From positions 9,403,179 to 9,467,178 of the forward strand of contig CM038228.1 of the NCBI GenBank assembly GCA_021442155.1: DNA of 64,000 bases, written 5' to 3'. The position numbers were made by a program, and so were the translations under genes. The notes beneath the pieces were generated by a model. It ran no database searches and had not been told where the DNA came from. It saw only the letters and a list, made by a program, of their open reading frames with translations. Every line of letters begins with the position of its first letter. The stretch's first letter is position 1. Origin of the DNA: Cymbidium sinense (lineage: Eukaryota; Streptophyta; Magnoliopsida; Asparagales; Orchidaceae). Shown one piece after another: positions 10,001 to 21,977 of this stretch.

Positions 10001-13000
10001 ACATTAGAATTTCTTCATATACGCTAAGCTGCACAGAAACTTTCCTTAAGTGGGATAAAATGTTGTAATCAATTCTCTTATTTGGAGAAGACTTCTTGTT
10101 TGCATCATTAGGGATGACCTTCTCATTAATTTTAATTTTTTTCTTTATCTTTATTCATTGGTCCTCAACTGTACTTGAGCTACTTCATTTGACCCTGAGT
10201 CTTCAAATGAGTTGGTAAACTTCGACTTCCTCCTTCCAATGATGGATTTGAAGATTCAGAATCACTGCCCAATTTCACATTTTTTATGTTTATCATCATG
10301 ACGGGCTCCACTTCATCTTCATTTGGGAGATAGAGTTCCCCTGAGCTGTCACCAGCTTCATGTACCATTAAGTAGGATTTAATGGGAAGTTCTTCATCTT
10401 CTTTCCATGTTTCTTCATTAATTTGAAGCTGGGTAATGAAATCAGTAAGTTTGATAGGTCATATTGCTGGCTATTGGTAATCATCCATATTGTTGATGAT
10501 CTTCTGTATTACAGTCTTTTTCTTTTTCTGGGATTTATTCCTTAGTTTGGCAGACCTTCTTGTTTTCCCTCGTGGGATTTGGCTATGTTTTCTCTCATGC
10601 TGAGATGAGCCGACCATTCCACAATATTTTTGGGTGGATAATATTGAGACAAACACATCCGACCTCTGATTTTCTTTCAAGTCAAGTACTGGCTCAAGTG
10701 TTATCTTCAACTTAATGCCTAGGATGCCTTCCAATTATTTTAGCATTTTTGCAGTCTTTTTTGAAACTGCAACTTCCCACTCTTCATCACAGGTTAATTT
10801 CTCCTTACTTTTATCTTTACTTGATGGCACTAGAGAGAAACTGATTACCTTGGCAGATTCCTTCTTTGGATGCACTAACAGACTATTTGACAGTGTGAAG
10901 TCTCCATTTCTGTATTTTCTTTATAGCTAAGCCTTGAATATACAATAATTCTTAATAGGATGGCTGAGCACCCGATGATAAGGACAATAGTTAGGATTAT
11001 CAGTCTGTCCAGCCTTGAGGTCTTTTACACTCTAGTAGCTAGAGACCCGCTTTGAGTGTGTGTTTGAAGAGCTTAGCCACACTCTCTTTTTTGAAAGAAT
11101 ATTCTTTATTCAACCTTTTCTTGAGGGTTGGAACTATTGAATCTTTTGTTCCATTCATTTGTTTTGACTGCTCGCTTTCATTGAAGTGGCCTTGTGGCAG
11201 ATCATTACCTCCAAGTATGAGGGTGGAGACTATATGGTTGTTTTAATTTATGGGTAAGAGTGTTGCTTACCTTTGTCAACATTATAAACTACCCACTTTC
11301 CTTTATCACTTTTGAAAGAAGCAAAGTGTGTCTCCCCTTTCTTTGAATCTAGAATTTTATTTCTTTTGATTTGTCTGAGTGACTATGAGAGCTTGATAGG
11401 TTTAATTTCTTCAATTTAGTCACCCTATCAAGAAGCTCCTGAAATGTGGTGATTGATGTCATACAAAGATAAGACACTATTTTTTCATCAATGTTGCCAT
11501 TAGCAATTAAATCACATATTCTTCTTCCAATTGCTGCTCACATCTCATACTTATATTTCTCCAATGTGTGATATATCAAGTCACTAACTCATCTTTCTTT
11601 CTTTTCTCAAGAGCAAGATCAACAATGGTTATCTTTTTAACTGCATTGGCAAACCTCTTGATAAACATAGCTTCAAGTTCCAGGAAGGATTTGATAGAAT
11701 GATTTGGTAGTTGACCACCTCAATCAAGTCAAGATGTTGATGAATTGGTGAAATAACAGTGCATCATTACCCCCAGTATTGCCACAGGTCGCTTTAAATT
11801 ACATCAAGTGCTGCTTAGGATTATCATTGCCATCAAATGTATTAAACTTTGGCATTAAATAACCTTTGGGGTATGGCACCTGGTCATACTCGATTGGGTA
11901 TGGACGGCCTTTATTTACTAACTTCTCTACCCACTCTACAACAATAACAACTTTAATTTTTCATTTAAAATAATCTCCAATTGAGTAGCTGTCACGTGCT
12001 CTGATGTAATAGGCAAGTTTTGAGGAGTTGGCTGGGAAGCTAACTGATTAATTTCATTTCTCCCCTCATGAGCACTATGAGCTCCAGAAGTTTGAGGTGT
12101 TGGCTCTATTAGTGGATTGGTAGGGATGATATTAGTTGTTTGAGGATTAGTGAGTGGAATAGATAGTGGCACTGCTGCCGCATTCCTCTGAATTATCTAC
12201 ATCATAAGATGCATCTGAGCCATCATCTCATTCATTTTAGTGTTAAGATGCTCAATTTCTTTATCTTTTGTCCTCATTTGGCGCTGCATGTGCCTGCACT
12301 AGTGTGTGTGATGTCGGTGAACATCTCCTCCCTTTCTGACTCTTGTCTTTGCTCATCATCCGAGGAAGAACCTAAAAGCTCTTCTTCTTCTTGTCTTTCC
12401 GAAGGAGCAGTGGGTAGGATGGTATGTCGACATTGATTATAGAATTGAGTACCTGGATGATCATCACCTTGACCTACCATATAGACCATTTCTATTCCCA
12501 TGGTCTCATCATCATCATCTTTGTCTTCTTCTTGTAGCCTCACTTCTGTGCGTCATCTCCATCGGATCTCAGGCTTGGGTTGTGGCATGAGCATTTCTTC
12601 AATTGGAGGGCTTCAATCGAAGTCGACTACCTCCTGAGGAGATGGAGCTACTTGGTGATGGGATTCCCTGAAAGATTCTCCAAGGTGTCGACTATCCATT
12701 GGCTTATTAATGGTAATCTTCTTTTTTGGGACCCATTCTGCGGGCCCTATTACTGGCAGATCTTCGGGAATAAAAGTCGGATGTCACACCTTTGTTCTTC
12801 TCCACAATGATTTCTTCTCGAGATTTTGGCCTCCATATTTATTTTCCTTTCTGCCGAGACCTTTCGGCGATGGATTCTTGGACATGTGGTCCAAGTGTCA
12901 CGCCACGATGCTCATTGTGCAGGGCTTGTTTGTAACGCTCTTGAGTTCTTACTACCACTAATGGTAGTTTTTGCAGTGGAGCATTATTGGCTTCTCTAAT

Positions 13001-13630
13001 AATTGGCATTTGATATCTTTTCTTCATAAAAACTTATTCTTTTACGACTTTCAACACTTTATGCACTCTAAAGGATAGAGTCTCAGGATGTCTCCTTTGT
13101 GGGGTTGGAGCTTGGTACCGTTGCTCCTATAATGATTGCTTAATATCACTAGTAGAGCTGTTTCTTTTCATTCACTTGAGATTTTCAAACTTGTTGTGAG
13201 TGGGAACAATCACTTCTAGTTATAAGGTTGGTTGTGTAATAGAGGGCCCATGTGAGAGCTGATGGGCTCCTAGCTCAACATTCCTCCTCCTCTTTTACCT
13301 TCTAGTTAGCTTTCCTCTAGATGAAGAAGCATGCCATAAATGCAGCGGTTGGAGTGGTCACATTCATGACACGGCCAAGCTTTATGTCTAGTGATAATTC
13401 TCTTCATGGCTGGAGCTTCTGTATGTCCCAACCTTTGAAATACGTATGCTCTCTTTCTAGATACTTCCCTAGTAGTAGTGACAAGAGTTTTAGTGGATTT
13501 GGCCTACGGGTTGACAAGTTGTGCATGATTATGATATGCAGCAAATGATCGTCTAAATTGTATAGTAGCTCTAGTGTCTCCCGTGTTGATTACAGCATTA
13601 GCTAGGCGGATGTTGGCTCACACTTAGCTA
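10000..13630 (-). pseudogene. Element A gag region, degenerate
   Basis: Several minus-strand open pieces align one-to-one with element B gag. 13027-12839 is a basic N-terminal part with HVQESIAERSRQKGK. 12543-12274 is highly acidic (EEDKDDDDE, SSDDEQRQESEREE). 12172-11936 is a proline/threonine-rich spacer ending in TATQLEIILNEKLK, followed by remnants of the capsid-like domain to about 11300. 10734-10471 matches the post-capsid segment (ILGIKLKITLEPVLDLKE). I see no zinc knuckle. The product would be the structural particle protein; stops and frameshifts make it non-functional. Confidence 0.7.
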
Positions 13631-13756
13631 CACAACGCTGAATTGGAGATATATTATGCACAAATGAAAGATAGATTAGTAATCAACAATTGATATATCA
13701 CCCCACACTTTAAACATATAAAACTTAAGTTATAGTAATAGCAGAATATATATATA

Positions 13757-15110
13757 TGGGATCCAAAAATTTGCCACCGACAACTCGATTAAGAGAGTAT
13801 AATTTAAGTGTTGGTGAAATTTTCAGAAGGCAGATGGAACAATAGATAAGTCACTACCCAAAGATTTCCATCATTTTATGAGGACTTTACCGTTCCGTGT
13901 TCTTATAGTAAAACCCTTATAGTTAATTATCCCCCCCCATGTTGAGAACTTTCGATTAAGACTAGTCGTTATATCGCTAAATGTGTAGCATATAGTAACA
14001 AGGCTGGAGTTTTGAATTTAAGTTTATGAAATTTATCATATTAACTTAAAGTGGATGATTGGGAGAATGATGACGTGCCCGATCAAGATCCCATGATTCC
14101 GTCATCCTGGGCTATCATGATCCCTAGTCTACTTAGTCAGAGGAGGTAGTCAACCCAACCTGACCGAAGGATCCTTGTCAACAAACATGAGTTGCGTCGT
14201 CCAAGTAATCCTTGTAGACCTGAGGTGGTATTTGTCTAAGGAGACAAGCTTAAGTCCACCTTAGCTAACATAGGGCTTTTTACCCAATCAAATATATTCT
14301 ATCATTCATAGCTCAAAAAGCAAAGCCATTGGGGAACATATGGGCTATGATCATGATTGTAATTTGGTGGTGTCATTTTACGACAAACCACCCGGTCAGA
14401 GGACTCTGGTCATAACCGTAATTTATGTAGTGCCATTTTCCAACAAAATCATGTGGATAGAGGACATGGATCACGCCCTTAAGGGCTAAAGATTATTTGA
14501 GTGTAAAAATAGTTATGTATTTGATTTGACATTGGCTCTTTGTAAGCAAAAGTTTTCTTAATTTGTCACCGTCGATAAATAGTTGCGGATGGGTGGATGG
14601 ATTTTACTTTAAATTTAGATAATTAATTTCATTTAATTTATATTTTTAAATTGAATATTTGATCATTTTATAATTGATTTTTGAATTTTAATATATAAAG
14701 ATTGATCATTTAAAACCTTAGTAGTGATAGCCTTTTGATCACATGAGTCACATGACTATTATTGGATAATAGACCATGCCAACTCTATCTCTTTTCTACA
14801 GAGGAACGGGTCTAAATTCTCAAAATTTATAATCATTTAAACCTTGTCAATTCCAATTTGAGTGTAGAGGATCAAGTTTGAGACTTTTTATTTGGGAGCT
14901 TGAACTTGAGAAGCCGTGTCAATAAGTTTATCTTTTGTAATTATATGACAGAATTAGCTTCTTTGATTTTATTAAATTAAATTTCTTATAATATTATCAT
15001 TGGATTTTAGGTTTTGTTAACCCGGACTCGATCTAAGACCAAACTGGGAATTAACCCGCACAGCATCCTCAAACACTAAGTTTAAGCATTCAATATAGTG
15101 TCAGGGCCCA
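13757..15110 (-). repeat. Element A 5' LTR (recognisable part)
   Basis: Starts on the plus strand with TGGGATCCAAAAATTTGCC, matching the LTR edge of element B (TGGGCTCCAAAAAATTAG at 23666 and TGCTCCAAAAAATTACC at 45357). Co-linear similarity continues through ACTAGTCGTTA, GATGACGTGCC, TGATTTGACATTGGCTC and TTTAAGCATTCAATATAGTG (about 15100). Beyond this it no longer matches the B LTR, so the outer (5') end of the LTR is undefined; it may reach about 16080. Confidence 0.7.
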
Positions 15111-16080
15111 TGTGGTGGTTTTAGATTTAATTGCATGAGTTTTGGTGTGTTTATATTATGTGATTATGCAAATTATAATATAACTACATAATATGTCCTC
15201 ACACTTTTAATAATAATAAGTCAACTTCATTTTAATTCTTAATTGAATTCTATTTCATCCAAATTGTATTTAAATCAACTTATAAGCTCTTTATAAGATT
15301 AATTGAATTTTTCAAGTTACTTTGAGATTCGCATAAGTGAATCAACAATAATTATACTTGATTACCTCTTAGCCTTTAAGGAATTTACACAAACCTCAAG
15401 GCCCTATGACTTAATTGAGAATAATTTATAAATCCATGTAATTCCCATAATTATTCAAGGATTCATAAATTTGTGCAAATATTAACCACCCAATAACATA
15501 TAAAGCCACCTCTTGAGTATTTAAAATGATCTCCCTTCCCTTGCATGCGCACATGGGTGATTCATTGGTTTTAGTGTTAGGCTTATATATCAAACATCAT
15601 CATGTATTTATATATTACTCAAGGGCGGTGATTTTTATCTTTATATGATTTGAATATACTTATGGGCACAATTATTATTTCCATATGCTTTAAATATATT
15701 TGTGGGCAGAAATTATTATTTTCATATGCTTTTAATATTGCTCGATTGACCCCCACGAGATTTCCATGTTTAATTATAAATATGGGGGAGGTTCAATTCA
15801 TTTTCATCCAGATCTATTCAATTCTTCTGGATATTTTGAAAGTTGTAGGTGCAAGAAGGTTATGCTTGTAGTTTTGATGAGATTATTTTAAATTATTAGG
15901 TCTTTTGGTAAATACTTTAATTTTGGATTTAGGAATTTTACTTTAACTTTTAGACTTAAAGTATTCATATTTTAGCTTTAAATTTTTATTTAATAATCGG
16001 TTCAAATTTAATTTATGTTCAATTTATGCCTAATTAATCATGTTTAAGTCCTTTATCAGTTTGAATTTTTTCTCTAGTCC
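15111..16080. other. Non-coding AT-rich stretch with a short triplicated motif
   Basis: No gene is seen. A unit of about 52 bp (TTTATATGATTTGAATATACTTATGGGCA-like) occurs roughly three times between 15637 and 15740. A TATAAATA box with a purine-rich ATGGGGGAGG follows near 15775. The stretch could be the diverged outer half of the element A LTR. Confidence 0.35.
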
Positions 16081-16082
16081 CC

Positions 16083-16310
16083 TGTAGGGGTTGTATCGAG
16101 GACTCACCGCTTACTACGCTATAAAAGCGCATATGAGTATAAATCACGACCTAAATATATTCTTCCCTACCACGCTACAAAGAGCGTGTTTAGGTTACCT
16201 GCAAAAAAATAAATTATATAATTTTCCCGTCAGCTACGAAGCTTTACAACTTTTCCGCTATAGCACGATATGGTTCACTCATCGCGCCAAACACGCTGCA
16301 ATTAGGATTT
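16083..16310. repeat. Cluster of short GC-armed hairpins
   Basis: At least four small inverted repeats of the form GCTA...AGC within about 180 bp: CGCTATAAAAGCG (about 16118), CCACGCTACAAAGAGCGTG (about 16171), AGCTACGAAGCT (about 16232) and GCTATAGC (about 16258). They stand out in an otherwise AT-rich surrounding. They may be the remnant of a MITE; no terminal repeats or target duplication are identified. Confidence 0.45.
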
Positions 16311-16389
16311 TAGGAGCATTCAAATTTGAAGTTTTTATATCAATGCATGTAAATTGGCTTTGGCGGTCAATGAAATTTAGGAACATTAA

Positions 16390-16567
16390 CCCACTCTTTT
16401 TTTTCGTTTTTTTCTGTAGTTGACAAAGAGAGAGAGAGAGAGAGAGAGCAAGCTTCTCCATGAGAAATAGCAGAAATTTAAGTAGAATATAGTAAATCAT
16501 ACAAATCCAGATTTTCAGTAAACTTGAGAGGATTAAAACCTTCTTTTTGTAGTTTTTTCTGTAGTTC

Positions 16568-16603
<36 letters not shown>

Positions 16604-16845
16604 AAGCTTCTCCATGAGAAAGAGTAGAAATTCAAGTTGAATATGATAAATCATACAAATCCAGAATTTCAGTAAACTTGAGAGGATTAAAACCCTCTTT
16701 TTTTTCTTTTTTTTTTCTATAGTTTAGAAAGAGAGAGAGAGAGAGAGAGAGACAAGTTTCTCCACGAGAAAGAGCAGAAATTCAAGTAAAATATAGTAAA
16801 TTATGTAAATCCAGACTTTCAATAAATTTGAGAGGATTAAAACCA
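16390..16845. repeat. Three-unit minisatellite with internal (AG)n
   Basis: Three direct copies of about 145-150 bp. Each runs T-rich tract, CTGTAGTT, (AG)n, then AAGCTTCTCCATGAGAAA, AATCCAGA, and CTTGAGAGGATTAAAACC. The AG tracts are at about 16430-16448, 16572-16601 and 16733-16751. The copies differ by a few percent and by AG-tract length. Confidence 0.9.
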
Positions 16846-17049
16846 GAAAAGTGTTTAATCCTATGAATCATAGGATTTAAAATCTCAAACATCTATTTGC
16901 TGGAACAAAATCTAAATCTTCAATGCCATGGCCATTCGAAAGAAAAAAAAATACACACTTTCAACATACCAGAAATTACGTCTCACGACCATAGCAGAAA
17001 AGGAAAAGGAGATGAAGGTCATGAGATACATAAGAGAATAAATAGGACA

Positions 17050-17408
17050 CATCATCTCTCCGAGCTTTAATTTTTTTTTTTTGGGAAGATTTGCATCATA
17101 GTTCTAACACAGTTACAAAGCACACACAAATTTTGACAAAGAGAAATTATCACATGTCAATTAGAAACTTCTGCGCCGCCTGGTGCTTGATTGGAGGGGA
17201 TGATTGGAAGGTTGGGGTTTAGTGGCGAGTTGGGTAAGCTTTCATGAGTGGTAAAGGAGGTGCTGGAAGATGGGAGAGGGGCATGGCTACGGCCATAACT
17301 CACTGGTGTAAAGGTGTGGCGAAGAAGTAGAGAAGAGCGGTTGAGAGAGAGAGAGAGACAGAGAAGGTCTATGTCGGGAGCTTGGAGTTCCGGTGGCAAG
17401 GAGGAGCA
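17050..17408 (-). other. GC-richer island with an unassigned 108-codon open frame
   Basis: 17157-17483 is open on the minus strand. It encodes a serine/proline/leucine-rich peptide (contains HTFTPVSYGRSHAPLPSSS) with no motif I recognise. The base composition is clearly less AT-rich than its neighbours. An AG-repeat at 17344-17360 lies inside the frame, and the frame start falls in a tandem duplication. It could be a relic first exon or chance. Confidence 0.2.
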
Positions 17409-17512
17409 GCAAAGAGGGCTTGGAGTTTCAAATCTACCCCTAAAAACTAACCAATGCAAATCAAAGAGGGCTTGGAGTTTCAAATCTACCCCTAAAAACT
17501 AACCAATGCAAA
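17409..17512. repeat. 52-bp direct duplication
   Basis: CAAAGAGGGCTTGGAGTTTC... to ...CCAATGCAAAT is present at 17409-17460 and again, essentially identical, at 17461-17512. The near identity implies a recent event. It leads directly into the satellite array. Confidence 0.9.
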
Positions 17513-18745
17513 TCTACCCCTAAAACTAATCACCAAATGCTCTAATGGAATGTAATAAACATTCTCCAAAAAAAAAATCGACAAAATAAAAAAATCGCTT
17601 TCATGAGAGTATGAGATGCAATCCCTAAAACCAATCAATCAACCTCCAAATTCTTACGATGGAATGTAATTAACTTATTTTGTCAAACAGTCAAAAAATC
17701 GACATAAATTGAAAAAATTTGTTCTCATGAGACGATACAAATTGTCTAAAACCAACCAATATCCAAATCGCTTCAATTAATGTAATTAACTTATTCTCAA
17801 GCATGCCAAGGATAGAAATTGAAAAAAAATCAGACTATGAGAGTACAAAGAGAATGTGCAAATCTGTAAAAATCAACCAATCAGCTTCCAAATTACTTCT
17901 AATAGAATTTAATTAACTTATTCTCTCCAAACATGCCAAAAAATATGATTATAAATTGAAATGAGAGCAGAGAGCAGATACAAGTCTTAAAACCAACCAA
18001 TCACCTCCAAATTACTTAATAATGTAATTAACTTATTTTCTCCAAACATGCCAAAACCGCATAAAAAAATATGTTCTCAGAGCGAGAGATATAAATGCTC
18101 TAAAATCAACCAATATCTAAATTACTTCTAATTAATGTAATTAACTTATTCTCCAAATATGCCAAAAAATATAATTGAAAAAAATATGTCTCTAGAGTAT
18201 AGAGAGTATAAATATCTAAAAAATCAACCAATCAGCCTCCAAATTACTTCTAATAGAATTTAATTAACTCATTCCCTCCAAACAGGCCAAAAAATCTAAG
18301 AGATATTGAAAAAAAATTTTCAGAGTATAGAGATTAGCAAATCTACTCTAAAACCAATCATATACTTCTAATAGAATGTAATTAACTTATTCTCTCCAAA
18401 CATACCAAAAAATTAGTCATAAATTAAAAAAAAAAATCTGTACTCTCATGAGAGTTCAGAGAGTACAAATACAAATCGCTTAAAATCAACCAATGTATAA
18501 ATATTTATTGAAATGTAATTAACTTATTCTCCAAACATGCCAAAAATCGACATTAAAAATCTTACTCATGAGAGAAAATCTGAATATAAATCTGCCCCCA
18601 AAAATTAACCAAAAAGCCTCCAAATAACTTATAATACCATATATTAATCATATTATATCTAAACATGATAAAAAATATGACAAAAAAAAAAGACAAAATG
18701 GGTTGTACTCTCAAGAATCTGAGAGTACATGCAAAAAGCTAAAAC
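17500..18745. repeat. Satellite-like array, about 105-125 bp period, 11 or so units
   Basis: Recurring blocks: TAAAACCAACCAATC, CTCCAAATTACTTCTAATAG, TGTAATTAACTTATTCTC, CCAAACATGCCAAAAA, a poly-A tract, then an inverted repeat around TCTCATGAGA followed by GAGAGTAC. The TTAACTTATT block recurs about every 110-120 bp (near 17668, 17787, 17905, 18019, 18138, 18258, 18376, 18519). The last unit (about 18700) carries the best hairpin, GTACTCTC/GAGAGTAC. No coding potential is seen. Confidence 0.85.
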
Positions 18746-19356
18746 AAACAAAATCCTCTTCAGAATTCTTAACAGTATAGAAATATATATTAAATAAAAG
18801 ATTTTCAAAGAATATCACTAATAAATCTAAAAAAATTATACATATAAAATGATTTAGGAAATTTAGATGTATTTTATTTAATATATCATCGCTAATTTGA
18901 TCATATCATCACATAACTTCAATTAGTCTCCATCTTGGGTTTTCCAAAAAATGAAATTAGATTTTCTGTTTCTCTCTGAGCTCTATTTGTCTGAAAAAAA
19001 TATATATTATGCCCTAAATCTATATACTTATTTCTTTTAAATTTCTTCTGCACATTCGAAAGCCATTTCTCCCGCTATTTGAATGGGATGGGCCGGGCCG
19101 AGCCCGGGGTAATGTAAATGACGTCGTTAAGCTCCATCAATTGACATCGCTGTTAAGTGAAAAAATATAAATTTTTTATAATGGACAGATGTTGTATTGC
19201 TATTAGAGTCCGGACGTATTGCTATTTTCTTCATTTTGAGAGACCATGGGTGAGAAAAAGACAAATATTTTAATATATGTAAATAAAAGTCAAATCTGTT
19301 TGACTCATATCCGTCAATATTTTAAATTTTTTTGTATTTTCTTTATAATGAATACC

Positions 19357-19433
<77 letters not shown>

Positions 19434-20160
19434 AAAAAACCAATCTCAATATTAACATATAAAGATAATATTTTTGAATTTGCAGCCTTAACATAAATCA
19501 GATTTTAATTGATATAAACTTATTTTTATTTTATATACTTCACTTTGAATTTACATTCTATATATAATGCTAATAGCAGCGATATGATTAACATAATTTT
19601 ATGCTTTGAAATTATATTTATAATCATTTTTTAACTCATTTATCAATCCATCTAATAAAATCTTACTAAATATAGATGATGAAATTGAACGGGAGAAGCA
19701 AGATAAATATTCAAATTTTTATTCATGTGTTGATATTTTATTTTATTATTTTTCTTTCTTTATGAATAAAAGCATCCTTTTATGCTTAAATAAAATGTTA
19801 AAAATATAAACATCAAATTTTACGTATTAGATATATAAATATATCAGAATTATGTAATATATATGTAATTATTTTTATGCTAAATAAAATATAGTTATAA
19901 AATGCCAAGAAAATTAAATTCAGGCGAAGACAATAACAGGTCCATGTTTTTACATTCTCTAATTCCATAGATGGACTGAAAATGACTCAAATCAAATAAT
20001 AATAAATTATTAACATTATGTGTGAATGAATTTTAAATAAATAAATAAATATATAAAAGGGGTTATGAATAACTGAATTTGGGAGGGAAATAACATATGC
20101 AGAGAACCTCACTATTAATTAAAATTCAGTTCTGATATTGTCTGCTTCAGGGGAAGTAAT
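18746..20160. other. AT-rich non-coding stretch
   Basis: No gene is recognised. A GC palindrome (CCGGGCCGAGCCCGG, about 19090-19104) sits next to TGACGTCG. TGGGCC-type and ACGTC elements are common in plant promoters, but no transcript can be proposed. The (TA)n tract at 19360-19430 is listed separately. Confidence 0.4.
19360..19430. repeat. (TA)n microsatellite
   Basis: About 35 uninterrupted TA units. The long open frame that crosses it is only the repeat. Confidence 0.95.
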
Positions 20161-20179
20161 CCTGTAGAGCGGATCTTGT

Positions 20180-20690
20180 CTACTTCATAGCACAGAAATT
20201 CTCATCTTCAGAATTTCCATTGAACGGTATGGTCCGATCCATCATCACCTTCTCGTCGTAATTTTGGCTGGCAATTATTTCAGGCGTCATATAAGCGGGC
20301 GTTCCCGCTCTTCCTTTTCAAGAATGTCGCGGCGGTGGCATTCGGCGTTAGATTAGGAAAGTTATGTGAGGGAGGTGAAATTGCTTTTGAAAAGGGCTTT
20401 CGGGTATCAATGTAGAAAAAGAGATAAGGTTCAGGCAAAGATCGAGGATTAGGCAGATGGCGTCGTCGTCGTCCTCGTAGACTTGTGGATCTGGATCCAG
20501 CGTGAGTTCCCGAAAGTGGTCAAGCGGGTAAGCTTGATCTTCAAATCGATCAGGTGGCGGTCGAAGCTTGTGGAGATATTGTCCATGATTTTCACGGCAA
20601 AGGCCTCACCGGTGAAGACAGAGACGCGTGCAGAACTCGCCGAAGCCGAACAGAGCTCCAATCCGGTACTCAGCTCTCTCTCTCTCTCTC
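20180..20690 (-). pseudogene. Protein kinase pseudogene, PEP-carboxylase-kinase-like (copy 1)
   Basis: Minus-strand reading from about 20640. TGEAFAVKIMDN is the VAIK-type ATP-lysine strand. After a frameshift comes VYEDDDDAICLILDLC (about 20440-20490), the hinge region. After an internal deletion comes GTPAYMTPEIIASQNYDEKV (about 20260-20320), the end of the activation loop with the APE-like motif. The order and the VYEDDD...L.LDLC wording resemble small plant Ser/Thr kinases of the PEP carboxylase kinase group. The HRD/DFG part is missing. It is one half of a tandem duplication with 20950-21530. The subfamily assignment is from motif wording only; CDPK-related kinases are the alternative. 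Confidence 0.65.
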
Positions 20691-20836
20691 TCCAAATCCC
20701 CGGGTTGTTTTTTGGAATGAGAATATGAAAGGGCATTTCCAAGCAGCATTTGACTTCACTGTGTTCTCTTTAAAAATATTTCGTATCTTATCAATAATTT
20801 CACATCTTTCTAATAATTAATTTACACTATTATAAT

Positions 20837-20837
<1 letters not shown>

Positions 20838-20919
<82 letters not shown>

Positions 20920-20934
20920 AAAAAAAAAAAAAAG
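20838..20934. repeat. (TA)n tract followed by poly-A
   Basis: About 39 TA units to 20916, then a run of A to about 20934. It lies just upstream (minus sense) of kinase pseudogene copy 1 and matches in position the (TA)n at 21981-22019 beyond copy 2. The microsatellite is therefore part of the duplicated unit. Confidence 0.9.
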
Positions 20935-20949
20935 GGAATTTAGAAGGAA

Positions 20950-21530
20950 CCCAAGAGCTTGCTCTGCAGAGAACCCATCATAAGATCTTTAGTGAGCATC
21001 TTCTCTATTAGACCCCTGGCTTCAGGCGAAGCGGTTCTCAAGAGGTGAGGTTCGATCCGCCATCATCTAAAGGATGACTTCAGCGCTCCACAGATCCACC
21101 ATCTCCTCGAAATCTTAGCCGGCAATTACCTCCGGCGCCATTTAAGCTGGCGTTTCCACTCATCCTTTAAATTCTTCACAAACGACGAGGCGCAGCTAAG
21201 ACCAGTGAGACTTATACTGCCTTTCGATCGAATCGAACAAAATATTCTCAGGTTTGATGCCACCGTGTGCAACGCCGGCTCAAATTTGACTATAGATTCG
21301 GCCGGTTTTGTGAGGAGGGAGCAGAGCCGCTCCTGAAAAGGGGCCAATGTAAGAAACGAGATCTAGGACCAAGCAGGTGGTGTCGTCGTCCTCGTAGACT
21401 TGTGGATCTGAACGGAGCCTGAGTTCCCGGATGAGGATAGGTGGGTGACGAGTCGACCATGTGGTGATCGAAGGGAGTGAAGATCTTGTCGATTGTTTTC
21501 ACGGCGAAGGCATAGACGTATCCATAGTCA
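20950..21530 (-). pseudogene. Protein kinase pseudogene, PEP-carboxylase-kinase-like (copy 2)
   Basis: More complete than copy 1. In minus-strand order: AFAVKTIDKIFTPFDHH (ATP-lysine strand, about 21500), VYEDDDTTCLVLDL after a frameshift (about 21390), GPFSGAALLPP (about 21330), and a catalytic loop reading AHGGIKPENILFDS (about 21240-21270). This loop has HGG in place of HRD, so the catalytic aspartate is gone. It is followed by MAPEVIAG, a stop, and VDLWSAEVIL (about 21070-21140), then a C-lobe trace with MLTKDL. Multiple stops make it non-functional. The parental kinase would regulate PEP carboxylase by phosphorylation; here only the fossil is present. Confidence 0.65.
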
Positions 21531-21977
21531 CTTCTCTCTTGTCTCTCTCAACAAATTTTTTTTATTATTTTGAAAATTTATAAATCAATTACTTAATACA
21601 TATGTATTTATAATTTAATCATCCTTCTTATTTTTTTTATATTTATATGTGGCTCAATTAAATCATTAAAAATTTTACAAAAAATGAAAAATATAGGTTT
21701 AAATTTTGTTATGAATTTTAATATTTTAAAATCAATTTGAAAAATTAAAATTAAAGATAATTAATTTATAAATATAAAAGAATAGAATTACATTGTATAC
21801 AAAAACTTCTTTTTTTCGTTGCAAATGTTGAGTTTGATTCTCTATGACTTTGGGTAATGCTGAGCAAAATAGCATTTCTGATTATATATATATTATTTTT
21901 AAAAATATTTGATATAACTATATTTTCTTTGGTATCTTATCAAATAATTTTCAATCTTTCAAATAATTAATTTAGAT

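Larger units (their letters stand above)
4009..15110 (-). mobile_element. Gypsy element A (Tat-type Ty3/gypsy, degenerate)
   Basis: On the minus strand the order is 5' LTR (13757 upward), gag, protease, RT, RNase H, archaeal-type RNase H, integrase, and a non-coding 3' region. This is the gypsy order, and the extra RNase H before integrase is a hallmark of the Tat lineage. It is a relative of element B (36590-44460), alignable along its length. The 3' LTR and polypurine tract are not seen; the 3' side breaks into a family C fragment at about 4008. There are numerous stops and frameshifts. Orientation and domain order are directly visible; the outer right boundary is uncertain, because similarity to the element B LTR fades after about 15110. 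Confidence 0.85.

Noticed and set aside
19246..19431. Open frame ending in (YI)n
   Set aside because: Produced by the (TA)n microsatellite.
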